Assembly (NCBI GenBank): GCA_035561515.1
Contig: DATMXP010000027.1
Span: 62,001 to 126,000 of the forward strand
Reading direction: 5' to 3'
DNA: 64,000 nt
Source of the DNA: Terriglobales bacterium
GTDB lineage: Bacteria > Acidobacteriota > Terriglobia > Terriglobales > Acidobacteriaceae
Position numbers and translations under genes: made by a program. The notes below the pieces were generated by a model, which ran no database searches, had not been told where the DNA came from, and saw only the letters and a program-made list of their open reading frames with translations. Numbering within the stretch: the first letter of the stretch is position 1; each line of letters starts with the position of its first letter. This document shows positions 34,928 through 43,322 of the stretch, piece after piece.

Positions 34928-35667
34928 AGGCGTTTTGCTTTTGCTTTCAGTTGTCCGGAGACGATTGGACTGGTGAGTTCCTTCACGGCTTCTTTCCCGA
35001 TTGATTTTGCAGAAGGCTCGTCGGATGCGGCGAGCCTTTTTGCTACTTCAAGAGCGGCGTGGTTGAGTTGGAGACTGCGCCGGCCAATCAGGCGCAGCGC
35101 CCAACTCACTCCTTTCTTCACGAAGTTGCGGTTGTCGGTGGCGGCCTTTTCGATCAGCGGCAGATAGGGAAGGAACTGCTTGTCGTCGGCTTCTTTGTTG
35201 TGGAGAGCGACGCAGGCGAGGAGCGCGAAAGCGGCGCGTTTTTCGAATTCGTTTTTCTTTCCTGACCACTCTTTGATTTTGCGAAATGCGTACGGAGTGC
35301 GGTCGAAGAGGTGAAAGCAGACGGTGTCGCAGATGCCCCAATTATCGAAATCTCGGCACCAGCGGTCCATTTGAGCGGGCGTGACGAGTTCGGGTTCGTC
35401 GAGGAAGGCGGCGAGCATACGGGCTTCGTACCAGCCGGTGTCCCACAGGGCGAGCGCGAGATCGTGGTTCTTGCCGATGTTCTTGGCGTATTTCTGCATG
35501 GCACCAACGGGGACGCCGAAGGCTTTGTCGGTGACGATGCCGTAACGGGGCTCCATGTCATTGCGGACTTTCGCGCTGGCATTCTTCTTCAGCCAGGCGA
35601 GGACATCGGCAACGGACGGTGTCGCCGAAGTCACTCCAACTTTACGTTTTGCTGCAGTTTGTGCCAT
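34924..35667 (-). CDS. AlkD-like DNA alkylation repair HEAT-repeat protein
   Basis: A 247-residue all-helical protein of the DNA alkylation repair (AlkC/AlkD) superfamily: RYGIVTDKAFGVPVGAMQKYAK, LALALWDTGWYEARMLAAFL, MDRWCRDFDNWGICDTVC, and KKGVSWALRLIGRR. AlkD removes N3- and N7-alkylated bases without base flipping. The start is the ATG ending at 35667 (MAQTAAK); the frame is open to 35898 but that part is unconserved and runs through the promoter region of pdhB. It is convergent with the deacetylase gene. Confidence 0.88.
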   Translation of the reverse strand: MAQTAAKRKVGVTSATPSVADVLAWLKKNASAKVRNDMEPRYGIVTDKAFGVPVGAMQKYAKNIGKNHDLALALWDTGWYEARMLAAFLDEPELVTPAQMDRWCRDFDNWGICDTVCFHLFDRTPYAFRKIKEWSGKKNEFEKRAAFALLACVALHNKEADDKQFLPYLPLIEKAATDNRNFVKKGVSWALRLIGRRSLQLNHAALEVAKRLAASDEPSAKSIGKEAVKELTSPIVSGQLKAKAKRL

Positions 35668-35757
35668 CCGGAGTGCGGGAATTCTAACATTGAGCAAAGG
35701 GATATAGCGTCCGAACGCTTGACTCGTTCGGCTCGGCCTGATAACTCCTAATAGCTC

Positions 35758-36741
35758 ATGGCGACAGTCACTTACCTCGAAGCGATCCGGCAGGGAATCT
35801 GGGAAGAGATGGAACGCGATCCGACCGTGTTCTGTATTGGCGAGGACATTGGTGTTTACGGCGGCGCGTTCAAGGTGACCGAGGGGTTCATCGAGCATTT
35901 TGGGACGCGGCGGGTGATTGATACGCCGATCGCCGAGTCAGCGATTGTGGGGGCGGCGTTCGGGGCGGCACTGACGGGGATGCGTCCGGTGGCGGAGTTC
36001 CAGTTCATGGACTTCATCGGATGCGCGTTCAACCAGATCACGAACATGGTGGCGAAGGCGCATTATCGCTGGGGAGCGCCGGCGCCGTTGGTGCTACGCG
36101 GCCCGAGCGGCGGCGGCGTGCATGGCGGGCCCTTTCACTCACAGAATCCGGAGATGTATTTTGTGCCCACGCCGGGGTTGAAGGTGATTTGTCCGGCGAC
36201 GGCGTATGACGCGAAGGGGCTGATTAAATCGGCGATACGCGATAACAATCCGTGCATCTTCTTCGAGCATAAGTTTCTGTACCGGCGGATCAAGGAAGAG
36301 CTGCCGGAAGAGGAGTACACGGTTCCGATCGGGAAGGCGCGGGTGGCGCGCGAGGCGAAGGGTGGAAAGAAGATCGGCGTGATCACGTATGCGGCGATGG
36401 TGCTTACGGCGCTGGAGGCAGCAGAGATCCTAGCGAAAGACGGAATTGAGTTGGAGGTTGTGGACCTGAGGTCGTTGCTGCCGCTGGACCGGGAGGCGAT
36501 CACCGACGTGGTACGGAAGACGAATAAGGTGATCGTGCTGCACGAGCATCCGAAGACGGCGGGGATCGCGGGGGAGATTGCGGCGGTGATCAACGAAGAG
36601 GCGTTCGACGATCTGGACGGGCCGATTGTGAGAATTGCAGCGCAGGACTCGCCGGTGCCGTTTTCGCCTCCGCAGGAAGAGTATTACCTCCCGAAAGTTG
36701 AGGATGTGGTGCGCGAAGCGCGGCGGTTAGCGACCTACTGA
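35758..36741 (+). CDS. pdhB: 2-oxoacid (pyruvate) dehydrogenase E1 component beta subunit
   Basis: A 327-residue transketolase-like subunit that, with an alpha subunit, decarboxylates pyruvate or a branched-chain 2-oxoacid using thiamine diphosphate. Diagnostic motifs are GEDIGVYGGAFKVTEG, RVIDTPIAESAIVG, AEFQFMDF, and RGPSGGGVHGGPFHSQ. The C-terminal transketolase domain has VVDLRSLLPLD. Neither the E1 alpha nor the E2 or E3 genes are next to it, so its partners must be encoded elsewhere. Its stop overlaps that of the convergent gene by 7 bases. Confidence 0.95.
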   Translation: MATVTYLEAIRQGIWEEMERDPTVFCIGEDIGVYGGAFKVTEGFIEHFGTRRVIDTPIAESAIVGAAFGAALTGMRPVAEFQFMDFIGCAFNQITNMVAKAHYRWGAPAPLVLRGPSGGGVHGGPFHSQNPEMYFVPTPGLKVICPATAYDAKGLIKSAIRDNNPCIFFEHKFLYRRIKEELPEEEYTVPIGKARVAREAKGGKKIGVITYAAMVLTALEAAEILAKDGIELEVVDLRSLLPLDREAITDVVRKTNKVIVLHEHPKTAGIAGEIAAVINEEAFDDLDGPIVRIAAQDSPVPFSPPQEEYYLPKVEDVVREARRLATY

Positions 36742-37439
36742 CGCGGCGAGGGCAGGCTTAGTATGACTGAGCCGCTGCCATCGAATTCAAGTTCATACGC
36801 TGGAGGCTTGTCGGTCGGTGCAGGGAAATATAGATATCCTGCGACGGGCTCTGTGACTGTGCCTTCCGGCAGGGATTTGCTTAAAAGTTCGGCGATGATC
36901 GCCTTGCGTTCTGCCTCAAGTGCCTGACGAGATTTCTCCTTTTCGGAAACGCCGACGGTCGCGCCAGCGGTGGTGTTGACGCGGCTTCCCTGATTCTGGC
37001 CGTTGTAATATCCGGGGTCGTTTGGATTCGGGCCGCTTTCCCATCGCACGCCTACTACTGGGTTGACGTCGAGGTTTTTCTGTTTCTTTTCCGTGATCGT
37101 GGCGGCAATGGTCTCTGGCTCGAGTGGCCGAATGACGTCTGCTTCTCCCTTGATCCGCAGCAGGAAGTCTCCACGCGACAAGCGTAGTTGACTCTTCGGG
37201 AAAACACCGATTTCAACCACGACGTAGTCTTTCCATAAATCGGAGGCGAAGCTGCGACGTACCTGTTTCGCCGGGAGTTGCGCGGCTGCAAGCGTAGCGG
37301 TTGCGACCTGATGGGCGACGGGGTAATGCCTGGGGTCAGGACGCGGCTTGATGCCGGACTTCTGGCCATAGAAAAGAGTCGGTGAGCAAAGTAGCAGGGA
37401 GAGAAGTGCGGAGCGAAGTAGCGTAGAACGCAAAAGCAT
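36735..37439 (-). CDS. Exported protein of unknown function
   Basis: A 234-residue protein with a signal peptide (LLRSALLSLLLCSPTLFYGQ) and no domain I recognise. The mature part has an N-terminal beta-rich region (YVVVEIGVFPKSQLRLSRGDFLLRIKG), a Gly/Asn-rich middle (NPNDPGYYNGQN), a basic helix (EKEKSRQALEAERKAI), and a C-terminal stretch (VAGYLYFPAP). The start is the ATG ending at 37439; an upstream frame to 37529 is open but not signal-like. It overlaps the end of pdhB by 7 bases on the opposite strand. Confidence 0.75.
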   Translation of the reverse strand: MLLRSTLLRSALLSLLLCSPTLFYGQKSGIKPRPDPRHYPVAHQVATATLAAAQLPAKQVRRSFASDLWKDYVVVEIGVFPKSQLRLSRGDFLLRIKGEADVIRPLEPETIAATITEKKQKNLDVNPVVGVRWESGPNPNDPGYYNGQNQGSRVNTTAGATVGVSEKEKSRQALEAERKAIIAELLSKSLPEGTVTEPVAGYLYFPAPTDKPPAYELEFDGSGSVILSLPSPRQ

Positions 37440-37602
37440 AACGAATTCCCGAACCGCTAGTTGAATGCTACTGCACGATGATTGCTTGGGAGCCGGTATT
37501 CTCCTTCTTGTTCCAAAATTGGAACGCAACTCACTTTCAAGCCGGTGTTCAGTGTTGAACTGTTTTCCTCCACTTTGCAGGGTTTAAGATGAGAACTAGT
37601 CG

Positions 37603-37848
37603 ATGCCGGGGAACTGGGTCACAGTAGCGCATCTACAGAATCAGCAGGAGTACCTGCTGGCGCGGGCACGTCTGGAGGCGAGCGGGATCGAGTGCTTCTC
37701 TCCGAACGAGCATATGGCCCGAATTGCCGGTCCCATGATGCGGATCTGGGGTGGGCATGAGTTCCAGTTGCAGGTGCGTCCGGAGGATGTGGAGGACGCG
37801 AAGGCCTTACTGGCCGATCCGGGCAGTCCCTTTTTGGTGTCGGAGTAG
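37603..37848 (+). CDS. DUF2007-family small protein
   Basis: An 81-residue protein that fits the DUF2007 (putative signal-transducing) family: WVTVAHLQNQQEYLLARARLEASGIECF, then FQLQVRPEDVEDAKALL, a ferredoxin-like alpha-beta fold. The function is unknown; members often sit alone or next to peptidases and metabolic genes. The start MPGNWV is at ATG 37603. It stands alone between two minus- and plus-strand genes with about 180 bases before the next gene. Confidence 0.82.
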   Translation: MPGNWVTVAHLQNQQEYLLARARLEASGIECFSPNEHMARIAGPMMRIWGGHEFQLQVRPEDVEDAKALLADPGSPFLVSE

Positions 37849-38026
37849 CCCACCCGGTATTGATTTTCCCTTAAAAATCAGCAACTTTAGTCGGCAGGAC
37901 ACGTCTATTCGGTTGTCCTTTCGAGTGACCGGGAGGGACGCCAATCAGCGTAAAATAGGCTGAGACTTGCCGCAGATAAGCGGCATCCAACACAGTGGCC
38001 AAGTTCATACGCCACTAAAGGTTTAC

Positions 38027-40129
38027 ATGAGAATTCATAAGGCAGCTTTTGCTTTGGTATTGGCGGCCTCGACCAGCGTGGGACAGACGGGCGCTGCGGG
38101 TACCGGGCAAGCACCGGCGCAGTCCGCCCCGGAGACCAACGCTTCCACCGTTTTGGGTCCCAAAACCCCGGATCGCTCAGCGGCTTACTACCATTACACG
38201 CTCGCCCATATGTATGAGGAGCTGGTTTCGATCTACCAAAGCTCCGAGTTTGCGAACAAGGCCATTGAAGAGTACCGGCTGGCAATCGAGAACGATCCCT
38301 CTTCGGAGTACCTGAATTCCGGTTTGGCCGAGCTTTACGCGAAGACCGGGCGGATCCGTGACGCGGTCATGGAAGCCCAGGAAATCATTAAGCGCGATCC
38401 CAATAACCTGGAAGCACGGAAGCTGCTTGGGCGTATTTATCTGCGTGGCTTGGGCGACCTGCAGAGCGGAGCGCAGTCGCAGGAGATCCTGAAACGCGCC
38501 ATCGAACAGTACGAGCAGATTGCCCGCATTGAGCCGAAGAGCATTGATAACCACATCCTGCTCGGACGGCTGTACCGGCTCAACAACGACCTGCTGAAGG
38601 CGGAAAACGAGTTCAAGACGGCGGTTTCGCTACAGCCGGATTCGGAAGAAGCCGTCACGATGCTGGCATACCTCTATAACGATGAGGGCGACAGCAAGCG
38701 CGCGGCTGAGGTGCTAACTGCCATTCCTGAAGCCCAGCGGACCACGAAACTTTATTCCGCGCTGGGATACACGTACGAGCAGCAGCATGAGTACGGCAAG
38801 GCAGTGGAAGCGTATCGCGCGGCGGTGAAGCTGGATAAAGACAATCTGGAAGCCCGACGCGGCCTGGCGCAGAACCTGCTGAACGATAACCAGCACGACG
38901 CCGCGCTTGAGCAGTTCCGCACGATTGTGGATGCGGATCCGCATGACGCGCAGAGCCATCTGCGGATTGCTGAGCTCTACCGTCGTACGGGAAACTTCGA
39001 TAAGGCGATTGAGGCTCTGAAGCGCGCCGAAGCGGAAGTACAGGATTCGCTGGAAGTGCCGTACAACATGGCGGTGATTTACCAGGCGCAGGGCAAGTAC
39101 GACGAAGCGACCCGCGTACTGCAGAACCTGCTCAAGAAGACGGAAAAGGCCGACGGCAACTACACCGCCGGCGAAAAGAACAACCGGTCGGTCTTCCTAG
39201 AGCGGCTGGGAAGCCTGTATCGCGATCAGGGCAAAACCGCTCCGGCGGTCGAGACATTTCGCCGGATGCTGGACCTTGGGAACGAGAGCGCCGTCCGGGC
39301 TTACCAGCAACTGATTGACACGTATCGGGACGCCAAGGACTGGAAGGCTGCCACGGCGACCGCACAGGAAGCTGTCGAGAAGATACCGAGCGATCGTAAT
39401 TTGAAGCTGGTGCTGGCAGGACAGTTGGCGGATATGGGTGAGTCCGACGCAGCTCTCGAGAAGGCGAAGAGCCTGCTGAAAGGCACGCCGGAAGATCGCG
39501 AGGTCTACATTGCACTGGCGCAGATGTATTCGCGCCTGCGCCGCTGGCCCGACGCGGAACAGTCCATCTCCAAGGCGCTGGAGTTTTCGACGAAGCCGGA
39601 TGAGAAGGAGTATGTGAACTTCATCCTGGCGTCAATTTACGAGCGCCAAAAGAAGTACGACATGGCGGAAGAAACCTTCCGAAAAGTGCTTGCTAACGAT
39701 CCGGATAACGCTGTGGCGCTGAATTACCTGGGCTACATGCTGGCGGACCGAGGTGTGCGTCTGGAGGAAGCGCTTAACTACATCAAGAAGGCGCTGCAGT
39801 TGGATCCGCAGAACGGCGCTTACCTGGATTCGCTGGGCTGGGCCTACTTCAAGATGGGCAACTACGATCTTGCCGAAGTGAACCTGCGCAAGGCAGTGGA
39901 GAAGGTGAACAACGATCCGACGGTGCTGGACCACCTGGGCGACCTCTACCAGAAGACCGACCGTTTAAAACTGGCTGCAGCAACATGGGAACGGGCATTG
40001 CAGGAGTGGAACAAAACCATTCCCGCGGAAGTGGAACAGTCGGATGTCGCAAAGGTACAGAAGAAACTGGACGCGGCGCGGGTTCGCCTGGCGAAGGATT
40101 CGTCGGCGGCACCGGTTTCCAAGCAGTAA
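38027..40129 (+). CDS. Exported tetratricopeptide-repeat protein
   Basis: A 700-residue protein with a short signal-like N-terminus (AAFALVLAASTSVGQ) followed from about residue 50 by 14-16 TPR units, e.g. AIEEYRLAIENDPSSEYLNSGL, LGYTYEQQHEYGKAVEAYRAA, LNYLGYMLADRGVRLEEALNY and YLDSLGWAYFKMGNYDLAEVN. TPR arrays build protein-protein scaffolds; this length and start suggest a periplasmic or outer-membrane-associated role such as assembly or secretion. The start is ATG 38027; an upstream ATG at 37967 would put 20 residues before the signal. The gene ends at a bidirectional terminator. Confidence 0.88.
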   Translation: MRIHKAAFALVLAASTSVGQTGAAGTGQAPAQSAPETNASTVLGPKTPDRSAAYYHYTLAHMYEELVSIYQSSEFANKAIEEYRLAIENDPSSEYLNSGLAELYAKTGRIRDAVMEAQEIIKRDPNNLEARKLLGRIYLRGLGDLQSGAQSQEILKRAIEQYEQIARIEPKSIDNHILLGRLYRLNNDLLKAENEFKTAVSLQPDSEEAVTMLAYLYNDEGDSKRAAEVLTAIPEAQRTTKLYSALGYTYEQQHEYGKAVEAYRAAVKLDKDNLEARRGLAQNLLNDNQHDAALEQFRTIVDADPHDAQSHLRIAELYRRTGNFDKAIEALKRAEAEVQDSLEVPYNMAVIYQAQGKYDEATRVLQNLLKKTEKADGNYTAGEKNNRSVFLERLGSLYRDQGKTAPAVETFRRMLDLGNESAVRAYQQLIDTYRDAKDWKAATATAQEAVEKIPSDRNLKLVLAGQLADMGESDAALEKAKSLLKGTPEDREVYIALAQMYSRLRRWPDAEQSISKALEFSTKPDEKEYVNFILASIYERQKKYDMAEETFRKVLANDPDNAVALNYLGYMLADRGVRLEEALNYIKKALQLDPQNGAYLDSLGWAYFKMGNYDLAEVNLRKAVEKVNNDPTVLDHLGDLYQKTDRLKLAAATWERALQEWNKTIPAEVEQSDVAKVQKKLDAARVRLAKDSSAAPVSKQ

Positions 40130-40146
40130 CAAAAACGAGCAAGAAA

Positions 40147-40174
40147 AAATGCCCGGGTTGCGACCCGGGCATTT
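40147..40174. terminator. Bidirectional terminator between the TPR gene and yidC
   Basis: AAATGCCCGGGT and ACCCGGGCATTT form a 12-base perfect stem with the loop TGCG. It serves both converging transcripts. Confidence 0.85.
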
Positions 40175-40189
40175 CTGTTTCCGCTGTTT

Positions 40190-42004
40190 CTAACGGGCTT
40201 TCTTGGCGGCGCGCTTTGCGGCGAGGGCACGCTGCTCGCGTCCGAGTTCGGTGCGGTTCAGGCCCATCTGCATGAGCATGGCGACGATGTTGCCGACGGT
40301 CCAGTAGAGGCAGAGTCCGGCAGACAGGTTCCAACTGATGAAGCCCAGCATGACCGGCATCATGATGTTCATCATCTTCTGTTGCTGCGGGTCCATGCCG
40401 CCCTGCGGCGTCATCTTCTGAACGAAGTACGTGGAAAGGACGATGCCCAGCGGCAGGATGTGGTACGGATCCGGCGCGGAGAGGTCCTTCAGGTAGAACC
40501 ACGAAGCGTGGCGCAGTTCCGTGGTATTCGACAACATGCTGTAAAAGGCGATCAGGAAGGGGAACTGGATGAGCAGCGGGAGGCATCCGCCGGCAGGATT
40601 GACGCCGTGCTGCTTCATGAGCGCGGCGATTTCCTGGTTCATCTTCGTATTCGCTTCGGCGCGGCGAGGATCGCGCAACGGAATGTTCTTGTACTTCTCG
40701 CGAATGGCCTTCATTTCCGGCTGAATCTTCGCCGTCTTGAGGGCCGACTTCATGCCGCTGAGACGCAACGGCAAGAGCGCCAGGTTGATGATGATCGTCA
40801 GGATGACGATGGCCCATCCCCAGTTGGCGATCCAGTGCTCGTAAGTCCAGCGCAGCCACAGGAAGAGCGGCTTGGCGATAAAGCTGAACATGCCCAGGTC
40901 AAGCAAGGTGCCGAGATCGGGCGGAGCTTCCATGCCCGGAACGGCCGTGGCGTGGGTCGCCTGTAGAACCTGCAGGTTTTTCGGGCCGGCGAAGAAGCGC
41001 ATGGTGGTGTGACCGTTCACGTTGCCAACTGCAGCACCGAGAATGTCCACAGTGAGCATCTGGTTCGGGTCAGGCTTATTGAGATCTTTCGGAATCTTCA
41101 ACGGATTCCGGAAGGTGACCATCGTGGTGTTCGTTGGATCATCCGGGAGGAAGATAGCCGCGAAATATTGGTCGGCCGGACCGCCCCAATACATGGGTTG
41201 GCGCAGCGTGTTGCCGCCGCTGACGCTCTTGAAATCGAGCCGCTCAACCTGCTTTGAGCCGCCGTACCAGGTGCGCGAAATAGGCTGTAGCGGGTGGAAG
41301 TCGATGCGCTCAACGGCGTAGGAAGCGGGGACGGTTTCGTCACCGAATCCGCCGGGCCAGGCGGGGAATGCCTGTACGGCCTGGCCATTCTTCGTAACAA
41401 GGATATCGAGCTTAGCGACGTAGCTGTCGTCGAAGGTGAACGACTTGCGGACGTCGATTCCACCTTCGCTGTACTCATACGTAACCCCGCGAGGCGTCGC
41501 GTTTACCACGTACAGAGCCGAGTTCAACTGCTTGCGGAGATTCTCGTCGTAGGTGAAGAGCGAAAGCGGATACCCGTACTGCTGGGCTGCAGACTGGTGC
41601 ACGATGTCGAGCGGATTGCCCTTGTCGTCGGAATACTTCTTCAGGATCCAGGACTTAACCTGCCCACCACGATTGGTAAAGGTGATCTTGTAAAACTCGC
41701 TCTCGATCACCGTCTCGGTTTCAGCCGCGGCCTGTTTGGCGGCGGCAGTCCCGGTGGCGGGCGTTGCCGGCTTCGCTGGCTGAGTTGTGGCGGGCTGTGC
41801 AGGAGGTGCGGCGGCCGGCTGTTGCTGGGCTTGTTGCTGTTGAGGGGGCTGGGCCGGCGTCTGCGGTCCGAACTTCTTCATCAACGGCTGGAAAAGGATC
41901 AGGATGACGAAGGTGACGAGGAAGACCAGCATGAGTCTTCCGGTGGGCGTTTCCTGGTTAGGAGCTTTATATTCAGGCAAGGCGTTCTGTCTCAGCAGCG
42001 CCAC
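40190..42004 (-). CDS. yidC: Membrane protein insertase YidC
   Basis: Inserts and folds inner-membrane proteins, alone or with SecYEG. The 604-residue protein has an N-terminal helix (LMLVFLVTFVILILF), a low-complexity Pro/Gln/Ala linker, the large periplasmic beta domain (about 90-370), and the conserved five-helix insertase core with NLALLPLRLSGMKSA and GCLPLLIQFPFLIAFYSML. This is the long Gram-negative form. It lies last in rpmH-rnpA-yidD-yidC, with a 13-base overlap with yidD. Confidence 0.96.
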   Translation of the reverse strand: MALLRQNALPEYKAPNQETPTGRLMLVFLVTFVILILFQPLMKKFGPQTPAQPPQQQQAQQQPAAAPPAQPATTQPAKPATPATGTAAAKQAAAETETVIESEFYKITFTNRGGQVKSWILKKYSDDKGNPLDIVHQSAAQQYGYPLSLFTYDENLRKQLNSALYVVNATPRGVTYEYSEGGIDVRKSFTFDDSYVAKLDILVTKNGQAVQAFPAWPGGFGDETVPASYAVERIDFHPLQPISRTWYGGSKQVERLDFKSVSGGNTLRQPMYWGGPADQYFAAIFLPDDPTNTTMVTFRNPLKIPKDLNKPDPNQMLTVDILGAAVGNVNGHTTMRFFAGPKNLQVLQATHATAVPGMEAPPDLGTLLDLGMFSFIAKPLFLWLRWTYEHWIANWGWAIVILTIIINLALLPLRLSGMKSALKTAKIQPEMKAIREKYKNIPLRDPRRAEANTKMNQEIAALMKQHGVNPAGGCLPLLIQFPFLIAFYSMLSNTTELRHASWFYLKDLSAPDPYHILPLGIVLSTYFVQKMTPQGGMDPQQQKMMNIMMPVMLGFISWNLSAGLCLYWTVGNIVAMLMQMGLNRTELGREQRALAAKRAAKKAR

Positions 42005-42339
42005 ACATTGGGGCGCAGGGTTGGGCTGGTGAATTCAGGTTGCGGCACGGCTTCCGCACGTACCGGATGATCGGCAGAGCAGAGACACTCTTCGGCTACC
42101 TCGGGTGTCCCGGCTGGTTTTTCAGAAAGAATGACGGGGTCGTATCCACCTGGAGAAAACGGATGGCATCGCAACAGGCGCCATAACGCCATGTATCCGC
42201 CGCGGAACGCGCCGTAGTGAGAAATGGCCTCCATGGCGTATTCGGAGCAGGTGGGTACAAAACGGCAGGCATTGGGAAGCATCGGAGAAAGGAAGGCCTT
42301 ATATCCGCGCAGCATGAGCAGCAGGTACGCGCGAATCAC
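41992..42339 (-). CDS. yidD: Membrane protein insertion efficiency factor YidD
   Basis: A 115-residue member of the YidD family: LLMLRGYKAFLSPMLPNACRFVPTCSEYA and ISHYGAFRGGYMALWRLLRCHPFSPGGYDPV are the diagnostic cysteine-containing blocks. It attaches to the inner membrane by an amphipathic N-terminus and assists YidC. The C-terminal 30 residues beyond the core are unconserved and overlap the start of yidC by 13 bases. The start overlaps the end of rnpA by 4 bases. Confidence 0.95.
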   Translation of the reverse strand: MIRAYLLLMLRGYKAFLSPMLPNACRFVPTCSEYAMEAISHYGAFRGGYMALWRLLRCHPFSPGGYDPVILSEKPAGTPEVAEECLCSADHPVRAEAVPQPEFTSPTLRPNVWRC

Positions 42340-42746
42340 TGGGCGGTGCTCCTTTCCTTCGTCAGGTTTGTCGCTTCCATACGCGAGGCGGCTTTCTGGA
42401 TAACTTCGAAGGCGCGCTTCACTTCCTGTTCAATCTGGACAAAATCGGCTTCGAGAACCTGTTTCTTCGGGTTGAAAACCACATCCACGGACGATTGCAG
42501 TCCGGCGAAGTTATGGCGTACGGCTTCTCGCATCCGGCGTTTGATCCGGTTGCGATTGACCGCGACGCCAAGGGCACGCGGGACAGTAAACCCGATACGG
42601 GGCCCGGAACCGGAATCAGGACGGGGCGTGTAAAACACCGTCATGAGACCAGAGAAATGCCGTTTCCCGGTTTTATATACGCGCTGAAAATCGGAATGTT
42701 TCAGCAGCTTGGCGGTTCGTGGAAATCGAACCCTGGGAACGTTCAC
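42336..42746 (-). CDS. rnpA: Ribonuclease P protein component
   Basis: Protein subunit of RNase P, which trims 5' ends of tRNA precursors. The 136-residue protein has LLKHSDFQRVYKTGKR, RIGFTVPRALGVAVNRNRIKRRMREAVR (the RNR motif) and DVVFNPKKQV. The start is probably GTG ending at 42746, with AAAGG shortly upstream. A second GTG at 42785 would overlap the rpmH stop by one base and add 13 residues. It is preceded by rpmH and followed by yidD. Confidence 0.94.
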   Translation of the reverse strand: MNVPRVRFPRTAKLLKHSDFQRVYKTGKRHFSGLMTVFYTPRPDSGSGPRIGFTVPRALGVAVNRNRIKRRMREAVRHNFAGLQSSVDVVFNPKKQVLEADFVQIEQEVKRAFEVIQKAASRMEATNLTKERSTAQ

Positions 42747-42784
42747 GGCGGACCTTTGCAGGAGCAGGACTGCCCCTGCCCACA

Positions 42785-42940
42785 CTATTCGCGGAAGCCT
42801 GGCTTAACGGAGACGCGCTTGCGTCCCTTGGCTCGCCGGCGCGACAAAACGGCCGCTCCGCTCTTTGTTTTCATACGGCTACGGAACCCGTGCACCTTGG
42901 AGCGGCGACGACGGTTGGGTTGAAACGTGCGCTTCGGCAT
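42785..42940 (-). CDS. rpmH: Ribosomal protein bL34
   Basis: A 51-codon gene. The translation [19 protein letters not shown], then [20 protein letters not shown] and [12 protein letters not shown], is textbook bL34 of the large ribosomal subunit, extremely basic with the conserved KRTFQPN start and VHGFRSRM block. The ATG ends at 42940 and the TAG stop at 42785. It is the first gene of the rpmH-rnpA-yidD-yidC operon; a -10 box (TATACT) lies upstream. Confidence 0.97.
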   Translation of the reverse strand: MPKRTFQPNRRRRSKVHGFRSRMKTKSGAAVLSRRRAKGRKRVSVKPGFRE

Positions 42941-42987
42941 GAAACCTTACTACTCCTATTTCAAAATTGGGCAAGAGACAAACTAGA

Positions 42988-43017
42988 AGTATAACGGACA
43001 AAGCAGCTTACCGGCAA
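42988..43017 (-). promoter_or_regulatory. Candidate promoter of the rpmH operon
   Basis: On the minus strand TTGCCG and TATACT are separated by 18 bases, with the -10 box about 48 bases upstream of the rpmH ATG. Confidence 0.45.
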
Positions 43018-43060
43018 ACCTGAATTGCGGCAGGCGCCCAGCAGCCCGGTTTTTGGGAGG

Positions 43061-43076
43061 TGTGACGTATGTCACA
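43061..43076. promoter_or_regulatory. Perfect CRP-type palindrome
   Basis: TGTGACGTATGTCACA matches the CRP/FNR-family consensus TGTGA-N6-TCACA exactly. It lies 34 bases upstream of the zinc-finger gene start and behind the rpmH promoter on the other strand. Confidence 0.6.
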
Positions 43077-43109
43077 GACGCCTGTGATAAGCCGGGCTAC
43101 TGTACTCCC

Positions 43110-43322
43110 ATGATGACTTCCTTCATTCCACTCACGCAGCTCAACGGTGCTCCTTCCGCCACGGTTTCCGGCACGCAGACGAAGAAGCATGTCTGCATGT
43201 TCTGCGACATGGAATTTCGCGGAGAGAAGGAATACGAGCGCCATCTGGAAGAGCTCCATCCCGGATGGGCGATGATGCTGCTCCAAAAGATGGGGATGAA
43301 GATCGCCCGCGAAAACGGCTAG
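43110..43322 (+). CDS. Small C2H2 zinc-finger-like protein
   Basis: A 70-residue protein, MMTSFIPLTQ at its N-terminus, with the pattern Cys29-x2-Cys32-x12-His45-x4-His50 (HVCMFCDMEFRG, ERHLEELH). This is the spacing of a classical C2H2 finger. The first 25 residues are unstructured; the tail is a Met-rich helix (WAMMLLQKMGMK). The start is one of two adjacent ATGs (43110 or 43113). A perfect CRP-like site lies just upstream. The stop overlaps that of the convergent cupin gene in CTAG. Whether it binds DNA is not shown. Confidence 0.78.
   Translation: MMTSFIPLTQLNGAPSATVSGTQTKKHVCMFCDMEFRGEKEYERHLEELHPGWAMMLLQKMGMKIARENG

Noticed and set aside
39849..40859. 336-codon open frame on the - strand
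   Set aside because: Overlaps yidC in another frame and the TPR gene antisense; it runs through a strong terminator.
42941..43109. Replication origin next to rpmH-rnpA
   Set aside because: rpmH clusters often lie near oriC, but no dnaA gene and no DnaA boxes (TTATNCACA) are visible here.
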